From contig NZ_JAJOMC010000021.1 of the NCBI RefSeq assembly GCF_021129155.1, positions 1 to 64,000 of the forward strand: a DNA stretch of 64,000 nt, given 5' to 3'. Position 1 is the stretch's first letter, and the number at the start of each line of letters is the position of its first letter. Both the position numbers and the translations under genes were made by a program. Of the stretch, positions 6,383-14,783 are shown piece by piece. The notes under the pieces are model-generated. The model did no database searches. It saw only the letters and a program-made list of their open reading frames with translations, and had not been told where the DNA came from. This stretch comes from Arthrobacter sp. AK04 (GTDB lineage Bacteria; Actinomycetota; Actinomycetes; Actinomycetales; Micrococcaceae).

Positions 6383-8986
6383 ATGAAGCGGAACCCGTCT
6401 CAGTCCCGTCGCCCCGTCATGAAGTCCTTTGGGATAGCCCTCCTGACTGCATCCCTGGTGGCCGGCCCATGTTTGACGGGTACTGCGTCCGCCGTTGAGC
6501 CCGCTCCAACGCCGACAATGTCCTCGCTTCCGAGTGAAACCTCGACTGCTGTCGCACCCTCTCCGGCGGTTCCCTCGGCAACGTCATCCGCCGAAGAATC
6601 AGTCCCTGCGGAAGCACCTGCTGCCCAGCCCACGGCCGAGGCCACACAGTCAATGGCGGAAGCAGTCGGCATTGGCGGAGCTGAGATGGGACAGCGGTCT
6701 GCACGCGTTACGGCGTCGGCTTCATCCGATTCCTTCAGGCGGCTAAATGCGGAGTCGCTGTCTACCGAAGGCACCTGGATGCCTACTTTCGGCATCCAGG
6801 GACTGGACGTTAGCGGCCACCAACCGACCGTGGATTGGCAGCACCAGTGGAACATGGGTGCCCGCTTTGCCTACGTCAAAGCGACTGAAGGCAATTACTA
6901 CAAGAACCCTTCATACAGCTCCCAGTATCAGGGTTCCCGCAACGTTGGGATGATCCGCGGCGCGTACCACTTCGCCATTCCCAATTGGTCTTCCGGAGCA
7001 GACCAGGCACGCTACTTCGTACAGAACGGCGGCGGCTGGTCGGCAGATGGCTACACCATGCCGCCAGTGCTCGACTTTGAGTTCAATCCGTACGAAGGCC
7101 GCACGATTAACGGTTTCTACTTCGGCAACACCTGCTACAACATGTCTCCTGCCCAGCTCACGTCATGGGTGCGGGACTTCGGCAACACTATGCAGTCCAT
7201 GACTGGCCGGTTGCCTGTCATTTACACCAACACCAGTTGGTGGAACCAATGCCTGGGCAATCCCGCCGGCTTTGGTGACTACCCGCTGTGGGTTGCGGCC
7301 TATCCCAGCTCCCCCACGAACAATGCAGGACCGGTTCCCACGGCGAGCTGGAGCACCTATAGCATGTGGCAGTACAGCAGCACGGGCCCCTTCGCCGGTG
7401 ACTCGAATGTCTGGAATGGGGACTACACGCAGTTGAAGGCCTTTGCATCAAGTGGCACTTCTCTCCCCTCAGCACGAATCTCCCAGGTTGGGGACTCCAA
7501 TGGTGATGGTCGGCCGGATCTGATCGCCCGTCGGCCTGATGGATCATTGTGGAGCCACCGCGGAACGGGCACTGGAGGCTACGCCGCCGGTCAACTGCTA
7601 GGCACTGGTTGGAACATCTATGACATGTCGGTCGGAGTTGGCGATTCAAACGGAGACGGCAAACCTGACCTCATTGCCCGTCGACCAGACGGAACACTCT
7701 GGTTCTATGCAGGCAACGGAACCGGTAACTACGGGGCAGCCCGCCAAATAGGTAGCGGCTGGCAAATCTTCGACACTATCCAGGGTGCCGGTGACACAAA
7801 CGGTGATGGCTTTGCCGATGTTATCGCCCGGCAGCCCGACGGCGCTCTCTGGTTCTATGCCAGCGACGGAACCGGAGGATACAAAATGGGCCAGAAGATC
7901 GGCGCCGGTTGGCAGATCTACGACCAACTCATCAACAGCGGCGACCTCAATGGCGATAAAAAGCCTGACCTTTTGGCTCGCCGGCCCGACGGGACGATCT
8001 GGTTTTACGCTGGCGTTAGCACCACCACCTACCAGAACGCACGGCAAATCGGCACCGGATGGGGCGTCTACGACCAAGTACTCGGCGCCGGCGACAACAA
8101 CAACGACGGCAAAGCCGACATCATCGGCCGCCGAACAGACGGCAGCCTCTGGTTCTACGCTGGCGACGGAATGAGCAAACCAACCGACGGCTACCTGTTG
8201 GCGGTTCCCGTCGGTTCCGGCTGGGACAGCCGTGAGCGCCTTAGCTCCGTTGGGGACTCCAATGGTGATGGTCGGCCGGATCTGATCGCCCGTCGGCCTG
8301 ATGGATCATTGTGGAGCCACCGCGGAACGGGCACTGGAGGCTACGCCGCCGGTCAACTGCTAGGCACTGGTTGGAACATCTATGACATGTCGGTCGGAGT
8401 TGGCGATTCAAACGGAGACGGCAAACCTGACCTCATTGCCCGTCGACCAGACGGAACACTCTGGTTCTATGCAGGCAACGGAACCGGTAACTACGGGGCA
8501 GCCCGCCAAATAGGTAGCGGCTGGCAAATCTTCGACACTATCCAGGGTGCCGGTGACACAAACGGTGATGGCTTTGCCGATGTTATCGCCCGGCAGCCCG
8601 ACGGCGCTCTCTGGTTCTATGCCAGCGACGGAACCGGAGGATACAAAATGGGCCAGAAGATCGGCGCCGGTTGGCAGATCTACGACCAACTCATCAACAG
8701 CGGCGACCTCAATGGCGATAAAAAGCCTGACCTTTTGGCTCGCCGGCCCGACGGGACGATCTGGTTTTACGCTGGCGTTAGCACCACCACCTACCAGAAC
8801 GCACGGCAAATCGGCACCGGATGGGGCGTCTACGACCAAGTACTCGGCGCCGGCGACAACAACAACGACGGCAAAGCCGACATCATCGGCCGCCGACCAG
8901 ACGGCAGCCTCTGGTTCTACGCTGGCGACGGAATGAGCAAACCAACCGACGGCTACCTGTTGGCGGTCCCCGTCGGGGGCATATAG
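6383..8986 (+). CDS. Secreted GH25 muramidase with FG-GAP/VCBS repeats
   Basis: Predicted to hydrolyse the MurNAc-GlcNAc bond of peptidoglycan outside the cell. The start is the ATG at 6383-6385 with CGGAG upstream; the frame is open further upstream but that part is leader. Of 867 residues, 1-37 are a signal peptide (cleavage after ASA), 38-130 a Pro/Ala/Ser/Glu-rich linker, and about 135-335 the GH25 domain beginning FGIQGLDVSGHQ, with the acidic pair DFE at about 231-233. From residue 368 come ten units of about 50 residues, each opening GDxNxDG and containing RRPDGxLWFY; the DxNxDG loops should bind calcium. The ten units are two nearly identical blocks of five, and the tenth is truncated. 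The repeats probably form a beta-propeller for wall or glycan binding. Confidence 0.9.
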   Translation: MKRNPSQSRRPVMKSFGIALLTASLVAGPCLTGTASAVEPAPTPTMSSLPSETSTAVAPSPAVPSATSSAEESVPAEAPAAQPTAEATQSMAEAVGIGGAEMGQRSARVTASASSDSFRRLNAESLSTEGTWMPTFGIQGLDVSGHQPTVDWQHQWNMGARFAYVKATEGNYYKNPSYSSQYQGSRNVGMIRGAYHFAIPNWSSGADQARYFVQNGGGWSADGYTMPPVLDFEFNPYEGRTINGFYFGNTCYNMSPAQLTSWVRDFGNTMQSMTGRLPVIYTNTSWWNQCLGNPAGFGDYPLWVAAYPSSPTNNAGPVPTASWSTYSMWQYSSTGPFAGDSNVWNGDYTQLKAFASSGTSLPSARISQVGDSNGDGRPDLIARRPDGSLWSHRGTGTGGYAAGQLLGTGWNIYDMSVGVGDSNGDGKPDLIARRPDGTLWFYAGNGTGNYGAARQIGSGWQIFDTIQGAGDTNGDGFADVIARQPDGALWFYASDGTGGYKMGQKIGAGWQIYDQLINSGDLNGDKKPDLLARRPDGTIWFYAGVSTTTYQNARQIGTGWGVYDQVLGAGDNNNDGKADIIGRRTDGSLWFYAGDGMSKPTDGYLLAVPVGSGWDSRERLSSVGDSNGDGRPDLIARRPDGSLWSHRGTGTGGYAAGQLLGTGWNIYDMSVGVGDSNGDGKPDLIARRPDGTLWFYAGNGTGNYGAARQIGSGWQIFDTIQGAGDTNGDGFADVIARQPDGALWFYASDGTGGYKMGQKIGAGWQIYDQLINSGDLNGDKKPDLLARRPDGTIWFYAGVSTTTYQNARQIGTGWGVYDQVLGAGDNNNDGKADIIGRRPDGSLWFYAGDGMSKPTDGYLLAVPVGGI
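7487..8976 (+). repeat. Tandem 762-bp duplication inside the GH25 gene
   Basis: Unit one runs 7487-8248 and unit two 8249-8976, with an exact 762-bp (254-codon) offset. Comparing the two by eye, unit two matches unit one over about 728 bp with two base changes noticed. One alters Thr to Pro (codon at 8135 against 8897); the other, near 8207/8969, is silent. Synonymous positions are otherwise the same, so the duplication is very recent or kept uniform by gene conversion. Each unit encodes five FG-GAP repeats. The identity ends 10 bases before the stop codon. Confidence 0.95.
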
Positions 8987-8999
8987 GTGTATTCCCCCG
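8974..8999 (+). terminator. Hairpin overlapping the GH25 stop codon
   Basis: CGGGGG (8974-8979) pairs with CCCCCG (8994-8999), and ATA/TAT can add inner pairs; the stop TAG (8984-8986) lies in the loop. There is no T-run after it. It may be an end-of-transcript structure, and it sits exactly where the tandem duplication loses identity. Confidence 0.35.
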
Positions 9000-9495
9000 G
9001 CACGTTGATGATGGCATGAGGGGACTCGGCGGGTGTTATGTGTGCTTGTCGAGAACACTTCCAAGGGCTCCGCTTGCCCCGTGCGGCACTCGTGGGCGCA
9101 GATATAACAAAATCCCGCGTCGGCATTCCCATCGCAGGCCAGCAAGAGAGCCGCTGTCAGGTTTGGATCGCATTAGAAGGTGGATGACCATTCCCCGGTT
9201 CATCCACTCGGAGATGTGCCGATAAAACTAGCGGGGCCGCGCCGAAGCTCAGGCACGGCGCATAGTGGTTTGGCCTTCAAGTGTCGCGTCCATCCGGAAC
9301 AGCCCGCTAAAGGCTCCTACTACCGAGGATCGCGCTCGTTTGTAAGCCAGGGGCTTCGAGCTTCACTGGAACTATGCAAGTGCTCGTCTCAACACTGCGG
9401 CACTTCGCCAAACTGTCTGCACACTGGAGGGCCATCAGACGCAGTGTTGTCAGCGTACGCTCCGGTTGCCGCACGGCCTGAGCGTAGCAGTTGCA
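8987..9495. other. 509-base gap between convergent genes, no gene seen
   Basis: The short open frames here have no recognisable motif, ribosome site or family pattern. The only clear structure is an 8-bp perfect inverted repeat, GTGGATGA at 9180-9187 and TCATCCAC at 9200-9207, which can extend inward by CC/GG around a small loop. It could terminate the GH25 transcript, the gtrA transcript, or both. The composition looks less GC-rich than the flanking core genes and the region may be decayed sequence. Confidence 0.5.
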
Positions 9496-9942
9496 TCACT
9501 GCCGAGGGATTACGACTTCTTCATCATTCTGCTTGCGTTCCAGAACACCGGGTTTGAATATCCAGTGCTTGTACAACAAGTAGTTCCATGCAGTCGTCAT
9601 TATCGTGGAAACGACCTTGCCTAACTGGTAGCCAGCGCCGAGCATGTCGAAAACATTGACTATGACATCAATGGCAAGCGTGTTGAACACTACAAGAAGG
9701 CAATATTTAATGAAGCTGACACTCTTGCCGTTATCAGCACGGAAAGTGAAAATTCGCTGAAGTGCGTAATTGAAACCAAGGCTGGTAAGAAAGGCGATTG
9801 GAGTTGCAATTACAAGATCAACTGCGAACACCTCGTGGAGAAGCATGAGCAGCCCCAGGTCAATGGCGAACGACACCCCGCCCACCATAATGAACCGCGC
9901 GATCTCACTATCGAGCACAAACTTGGTATGCCGTTTCAGCAC
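9496..9942 (-). CDS. GtrA-family membrane protein
   Basis: A 148-residue protein with four predicted membrane helices and the GtrA signature FIMVGGVSFAIDLG near the N-terminus plus AWNYLLYKHWIF near the C-terminus. GtrA proteins are thought to flip undecaprenyl-phosphate-linked hexoses so that surface polysaccharide can be decorated outside the membrane. The start is GTG at 9940-9942 after AAGAGGATAA. No GtrB-type transferase is adjacent, but a DPM/GtrB-like gene lies at 18319-19077 in the same polysaccharide locus and is the likely supplier of substrate. Confidence 0.9.
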   Translation of the reverse strand: MLKRHTKFVLDSEIARFIMVGGVSFAIDLGLLMLLHEVFAVDLVIATPIAFLTSLGFNYALQRIFTFRADNGKSVSFIKYCLLVVFNTLAIDVIVNVFDMLGAGYQLGKVVSTIMTTAWNYLLYKHWIFKPGVLERKQNDEEVVIPRQ

Positions 9943-10196
9943 TTATCCTCTTATTTCAAGTTGGACGGCGCCAGTTCGGCACACGCTGGGCGTAAGGACC
10001 ATCACAGTCAAAGAAGGACGAACCCCGGAATCTGTTCTGGCGTCGGGGTACGTTCAACTGGCGGGTCGCTTGCGCCACTATGGCTACGTAATAGGCTAGC
10101 ATACTAGGGTTGTCGCAAGGCCAGGCCGCCTCTTGTCGCTTCCGCGCGACAGCGTGACGCCACCGACGCCCAGCTTCTATTCCCTAGGACCCACGT

Positions 10197-12158
10197 TTGA
10201 CAGCGACAGCATTATCAGCACCTGAGCACGCCGCTCCAAAAAGATCGTTCTTTTCGCCATTAGGGAAGAAAGACTACCCACTTCGCATTTCAGCCATAGT
10301 TCTCTACATCATTGTTGTGATGTTGGGTGCCACCACCTCGTCTATTGGCATGCCCACGCTCAGGGAGAACCCAGCTGAACCGCTGGGTTATCAGTTGGGC
10401 GAAGCTTCTCCTATTCGGTCCGATGAATATAATGCTTTTTCCCCAATTGTGCTTTCAACCATGGCGACAGGGGGCGCACCGACTACGAGCGTCCTGTCTG
10501 CTCCAGCGGACATAAATCACCGCTATTCTTCCGGTGGGTTTTTTGAGACCTTTGTCTTTTTTGACTCCACTTTGCTCTATACCGCCTCTTTCCTGCCCGA
10601 TGCAATGGTATTTGCAGCCCACTGGTGGCTGCCCGCGCTACTTCTATTCCTTTTCCTGCCAACATGGTTCGAGCAAGTCGGCTCAAACCGTCGCTGGGGA
10701 TGGATGGCAGCTTTCCTCATAGCATTATCGCCGGCATCATCCTGGTGGACCATGATGCCCATCCAGTTGATCGCCTACACGATTGCTGGTTCCAGTCTCC
10801 TTCTGTCTGCTTATCGAAGGTTCACGATACATCAACGCGTAATACCAGCATTGCAGTCTGTGGCAGCAGGAATATTAATCGCGGGACTTCCGAGTTTCTA
10901 CATCCCTTGGTCCCTCGTTCTAGGCCTGCCTATACTCGTTGCGACAGTCGCTTGGGTGTTTGCCCATAAAGGTAGGTGGAAGCCGAAACTGCTGGCATTG
11001 GGCTGTTCGGGTATTACCGCCATGGTTTTTGCGGCTGGGATGTTGTGGGAGAACCGCGAAGGCATCAGCGCCCTTTTGAACACGGTCTACCCTGGATCCA
11101 GAAGGTCGACAGGAACAGCCCAGTCCATTGCCTTGCTCTTCGGCGCACCTGGACTGGCCCCGATGCAAGATATGTTGCCCGTCGGCATCAACCAGAGCGA
11201 ACTGTCCACGGCCTTCACCATAACTTTCGTATGGGCGTTGTTACTGATCGCCAACATCAATCTCGTTGGGCAGCTCCGGGAAAACGTTGCCGTTTTTGTG
11301 GTAGGGGGTTTCGGCCTTCTGTGGCTTCTGTGGTGCACTGTTAATTTCGGAGCGAGAGGTTCTTCGATACCGCTCTTGAATTACGTACAGCCCGCGAGGG
11401 CAGCCCAGGTCTGCGGCATTTTAGGCTCCATACTGGTATGTCTCCTGTTGGCCCAGTTGCCACGCAAGGTAAATTGGAAGCTTCCCCTGACAGCAGCCGC
11501 AAGTTGCACCCTTGTCACGGCCTACGCCGTTTCTTCGCTTCAACTGTCCTACCTCCCCGAGATGGCAACGTCATCGATTGCCACCGCTGCCCTTGCAGTC
11601 GGTCTATGCGTTTTTTTCGCCACCAAATTTGCTTCCAGGGTGTGGCCAATGGTGCTCATATCCGCACTGGCTGCGGTTCCGGTGTTCAGCGCCAATCCGC
11701 TGCTTTTCGGCCTCGGTGATTTGCGGGAGTCGGAAACTGCCAAGTATCTTTCAGCGGAGGGCAAGCGCGCAGCAGAGAATAACGAGGTATGGGCCTCGGA
11801 TTTTGGCGCATTCGACACGGTCATGCTGGCCAACGGGGTTCCCTCGCTGAGCGGACTTCAGCGTTCGGGCCCCAACACCGAGCAATGGAAGAAGTTGGAC
11901 TCAGAGGGCAGCCACGCAAATGAGTGGAATCGTGGAGGCGGCTTCGTCCATTTCCAATGGACCCCAGGAGAACCTATGACCTTCGAAGCGCCTGTGCCTG
12001 ACACCACGGTTGTCCGCGTCGATCCTTGCGACCTGAAGCTGCGCTGGCCCAGCCTTCGGGCAATATCTTCCTCGCAGACTCTTAATGCACCCTGCCTTCT
12101 TCCCGAGCGGACTTTGACATGGTCCGGCAAGGAATTTTTCGTGTACAAATTCCAGTAG
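10197..12158 (+). CDS. Polytopic GT-C-like membrane protein
   Basis: A 653-residue protein with about a dozen hydrophobic segments, an extracytoplasmic first loop containing the acidic motif RSDEYN (about residue 75), and a hydrophilic C-terminal domain of about 140 residues. This topology and an early loop acidic pair resemble membrane-embedded GT-C glycosyltransferases that use polyprenyl-phosphate sugars (DUF7657-like proteins of actinobacterial polysaccharide loci). The catalytic role is inference. The start appears to be TTG at 10197 with TAGGAC upstream, which is weak. Base composition looks more AT-rich than the flanking core genes, consistent with an acquired or fast-evolving surface-polysaccharide gene. 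Confidence 0.65.
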   Translation: MTATALSAPEHAAPKRSFFSPLGKKDYPLRISAIVLYIIVVMLGATTSSIGMPTLRENPAEPLGYQLGEASPIRSDEYNAFSPIVLSTMATGGAPTTSVLSAPADINHRYSSGGFFETFVFFDSTLLYTASFLPDAMVFAAHWWLPALLLFLFLPTWFEQVGSNRRWGWMAAFLIALSPASSWWTMMPIQLIAYTIAGSSLLLSAYRRFTIHQRVIPALQSVAAGILIAGLPSFYIPWSLVLGLPILVATVAWVFAHKGRWKPKLLALGCSGITAMVFAAGMLWENREGISALLNTVYPGSRRSTGTAQSIALLFGAPGLAPMQDMLPVGINQSELSTAFTITFVWALLLIANINLVGQLRENVAVFVVGGFGLLWLLWCTVNFGARGSSIPLLNYVQPARAAQVCGILGSILVCLLLAQLPRKVNWKLPLTAAASCTLVTAYAVSSLQLSYLPEMATSSIATAALAVGLCVFFATKFASRVWPMVLISALAAVPVFSANPLLFGLGDLRESETAKYLSAEGKRAAENNEVWASDFGAFDTVMLANGVPSLSGLQRSGPNTEQWKKLDSEGSHANEWNRGGGFVHFQWTPGEPMTFEAPVPDTTVVRVDPCDLKLRWPSLRAISSSQTLNAPCLLPERTLTWSGKEFFVYKFQ

Positions 12159-12327
12159 TTCGGTGGCCAGCAGGCCCTGGTGACGGCCCTTCCGAGGCCG
12201 CTTGTTCCTCAGTTGAGGAGGAGCTGCACACCCTTGGCGGCCACATGCCAGTGGTAGAAGCTCGTATTGGAGTTCTGATACGTCGAGCTTCAGGTGATGG
12301 CCCCATATAGCGGAAACTCGACGTAGG

Positions 12328-12370
12328 CTACGGGAGGACGGAGTACGTGATTTCGCTCCTCCTCCCGTAG
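12328..12370. terminator. Strong inverted repeat downstream of the GT-C-like gene
   Basis: CTACGGGAGGA (12328-12338) is exactly complementary to TCCTCCCGTAG (12360-12370). A single bulged C and four further pairs continue the stem inward, around a loop of about a dozen bases. No T-run follows. It lies in the 271-base gap between the GT-C-like and flippase genes, where I saw no coding sequence. A terminator or processing site is likely. Confidence 0.5.
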
Positions 12371-12429
12371 CGGCCCATCCCCTCAGCCTCATAGGCAAGA
12401 AACCCTCCGTCGAAGACAATGCCCGGCTG

Positions 12430-13734
12430 GTGGGGCTCGAACTTCCTCAGATCGGAGACCTGCGTTTGGCTACTAAAGCTGCCCCTGCGCTGCTGCACCG
12501 CTTCGGCGGCTTTGCAGTTTCGCTCGTCTTTTCGACTCTCGTCAATCTCTTAGCAATACCCTTTGTCATTTTCACTCTTGGGAAAGGGATCTGGGGGGAG
12601 CTCGCGCTCGCGCAAGCTACCGCTGCACTCTTTGGCATACTCGTCGCCTACGGTTGGGGGACGGTGGGGGCCGCCATGGTTGCCTCGTTGCCGGTTTACG
12701 AACGTCCGCAGATGTACCTGGACTCCTTGGTCAGCCGCAGCTATCTTTTTCTGTTCGCCGCCCCGGTGATGTTCCTCGCCGTGCTGGCCATTTCCCGTGT
12801 TGATCCCATCGTTGCCGCTGTTGCGGCAGTTGCCTACCTGCTCCCCTTCCTTGGAGCTTCCTGGTATTTCGTTGGGCAGGCGAAGCCCTGGCAGTTGTTG
12901 GTTTTCGATGTGCTGCCTCAAGGCCTCGGCGTAGTTACTGGCGTCGTCCTAATGATGTTCATGCCCCACGCATACACGTTCGTAGGCTCGCTCCTCTTCT
13001 TCAACCTCGTGGCAGTCATACTTGGCGCCACAGGTGCGCTCAGATCCCGACCAAGCCAACCCCTCAAAAGGAACTTAGCCCTCGTACCGGCGATGCGGCG
13101 CCTTCGGGATCAACGGCATGGCGTCATCGCGGCCGGGACCGGAAGTTTGAACAGTAACTTGCCGCTGCTGGTGGTGAACCAGGTTGTGCAGGCTGCCCTG
13201 CCTCAGTACGCCATGGCAGACAAGCTGTTCCGCTTTGCCGTGGCCGGGTTCGGGCCCGTGCTCCAGGTGATTCAAGGATGGATTCCTGAAGCCGGCGTGT
13301 CAGCAAGCAGGAATCGCATCCGTGTCGTTGCCCGCCTGGCTCCCGCTGCTGGCCTGTTGGCCGGAGTCGTGCTTGCCGCATTGACCCCTTGGGCGAGCTC
13401 TGCCTTCTCCGGGGGCTCAATAAATATTGGCCTCGAACTGAGCGCGCCATTCGGTGTGATCTTGGCTGGCGTGATCGTGGCGCAAATCGTGGGCCTGGCC
13501 TGCCTGATACCGCTTGGCAAAGGAGCAGCCCTCGCGAAATCGACCGCGATTGGCGCGGCACTGAACGTCCCACTGATGATTTTGCTGGGTTTTGCGTTTG
13601 GAGCACCTGGAGTCGCCTGGGCCGTGGGCCTGGCGGAGTTGGTAGTCGCCAGCTACCAACTCTTGGTTGTAGGAACAACGCTGAGGCATCTCGCACGGGC
13701 AGAGCCCGCCTCGGCCAGCGAACCCCGTAAGTAG
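12430..13734 (+). CDS. Wzx-like oligosaccharide flippase (MOP superfamily)
   Basis: Up to 434 residues, almost entirely hydrophobic with about 12-14 predicted helices. The N-terminal FGGFAVSLVFSTLVNLLAIP, a tight series of helix pairs, and a C-terminal half repeating the pattern fit the polysaccharide biosynthesis/MATE-like flippase family. Such proteins move lipid-linked oligosaccharide across the cytoplasmic membrane. The GTG at 12430 has no clear ribosome site, whereas TTG at 12466 is preceded by GGAG at 7 bases and is a likelier start (422 residues). The flippase implies a Wzx-dependent route, although no Wzy polymerase was identified. Confidence 0.8.
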   Translation: MGLELPQIGDLRLATKAAPALLHRFGGFAVSLVFSTLVNLLAIPFVIFTLGKGIWGELALAQATAALFGILVAYGWGTVGAAMVASLPVYERPQMYLDSLVSRSYLFLFAAPVMFLAVLAISRVDPIVAAVAAVAYLLPFLGASWYFVGQAKPWQLLVFDVLPQGLGVVTGVVLMMFMPHAYTFVGSLLFFNLVAVILGATGALRSRPSQPLKRNLALVPAMRRLRDQRHGVIAAGTGSLNSNLPLLVVNQVVQAALPQYAMADKLFRFAVAGFGPVLQVIQGWIPEAGVSASRNRIRVVARLAPAAGLLAGVVLAALTPWASSAFSGGSINIGLELSAPFGVILAGVIVAQIVGLACLIPLGKGAALAKSTAIGAALNVPLMILLGFAFGAPGVAWAVGLAELVVASYQLLVVGTTLRHLARAEPASASEPRK

Positions 13735-13777
13735 TATCCAAACCGAAGCACTGTGTTGGGGAAAGCTGCCAGCAGTA

Positions 13778-14776
13778 TTACGGTGCTGATTGCGAACCCT
13801 TTTTGAATACTTCGACTGGAACACCAGCCAGGAATTCCAGAAAACACGGCCAGGCGACGTCTCCGCGTTTCAGTGCCAATACAAGCGTCCTAATGGTATC
13901 GGTCCAGGCGTGTCCACTCTCGAACGGGGCTATGCCCTTGTCGAACCCGGGAGCGGCGATATTAACCCGGGTCCGAAGTGTATTTGCCATCACCTTCCGC
14001 CAACCAAAACTTAGCTCGTGTGCGGTCTTCAGCACGGCTAGCGGACTCGTGGCGCCCTGATACTTTCCGGCGAGGTAGCGCAGGTGATTGAAGGATGCCA
14101 GGACGCTCTTACGTTTCCCGACCTCGCCCAGAACGTTTCCGCCATGCTGGATGTAGTCCTGCACGACGTCATCAATCACCGTTACTCCCCCAGTGGACTT
14201 GGCACACACAGCCAGCCAGTGGTCATGCACCTGCGAGATCGTGTTCAGACGGGGGAAGGGCAGAGCCAGGTCCAGCAGCTCCCTACGGAATATGCAAAGA
14301 CTGCCAGTTACCTGGTTCTGGGCCAGCAGGGCGTCCAGGGCGACACTCTTCCTGCGGGTAGAGGATGAAACCACCTCGTTGTCGGGAAGACGAACTACGC
14401 GTGCTTGCCCCGCGACCAGGCTCGCACCCTCAAGATACGGGATCATCCGCTCCAGCTTCGAGGGATACCAGTAATCGTCCTGATCAGACAGCGCCACCCA
14501 TGCGGCCCGTTCCGGCGCCTGTTGAACTGCCCTTTCGAAGTTCCCGTAGAAACCAAACCGGTCATCAAAGCCAACCACCCGGAACCGCTCATCGCCGGCC
14601 AGCTCCGTCGCAACGAAGTCGCGGATCTCATCGAACCCACCGTCGGCGGAAATGAGGCACTCAAAGTTACTGTGGGTCTGGTTCTGGATGGACTTCAGCT
14701 GTGCGGCAAAGAGCGTCCAGTCCGGCTTGTAAGCAGCGAGGGCGATGATGCCATAAGAACTCTTGTCGTAAGGCAT
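13778..14776 (-). CDS. Family 2 glycosyltransferase
   Basis: A 332-residue GT-A-fold transferase. The N-terminal nucleotide-sugar domain contains ISADGGFDE (about 42-50) and the metal-binding motif SDQDDYWYP (about 96-104), typical of GT2 enzymes from rhamnose-containing polysaccharide loci. An acceptor-side motif HDHWLAVCAKS follows at about 194-204. It is the last gene of the leftward four-gene operon GT2-rmlB-rmlCD-GT2, 7 bases after rmlCD, so transfer of rhamnose is a reasonable guess. The acceptor is unknown. Confidence 0.88.
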   Translation of the reverse strand: MPYDKSSYGIIALAAYKPDWTLFAAQLKSIQNQTHSNFECLISADGGFDEIRDFVATELAGDERFRVVGFDDRFGFYGNFERAVQQAPERAAWVALSDQDDYWYPSKLERMIPYLEGASLVAGQARVVRLPDNEVVSSSTRRKSVALDALLAQNQVTGSLCIFRRELLDLALPFPRLNTISQVHDHWLAVCAKSTGGVTVIDDVVQDYIQHGGNVLGEVGKRKSVLASFNHLRYLAGKYQGATSPLAVLKTAHELSFGWRKVMANTLRTRVNIAAPGFDKGIAPFESGHAWTDTIRTLVLALKRGDVAWPCFLEFLAGVPVEVFKKGSQSAP

Positions 14777-14783
14777 GGGCCGA

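Noticed and set aside
7487-8976. Possible CRISPR or mobile repeat array
   Set aside because: The repeats are in-frame protein-coding FG-GAP units with no spacers. The pattern is a tandem gene-internal duplication.
9180-9557. Open frame of 125 codons in the gap before gtrA
   Set aside because: It has no ribosome site, no recognisable motif, and runs antisense into gtrA.
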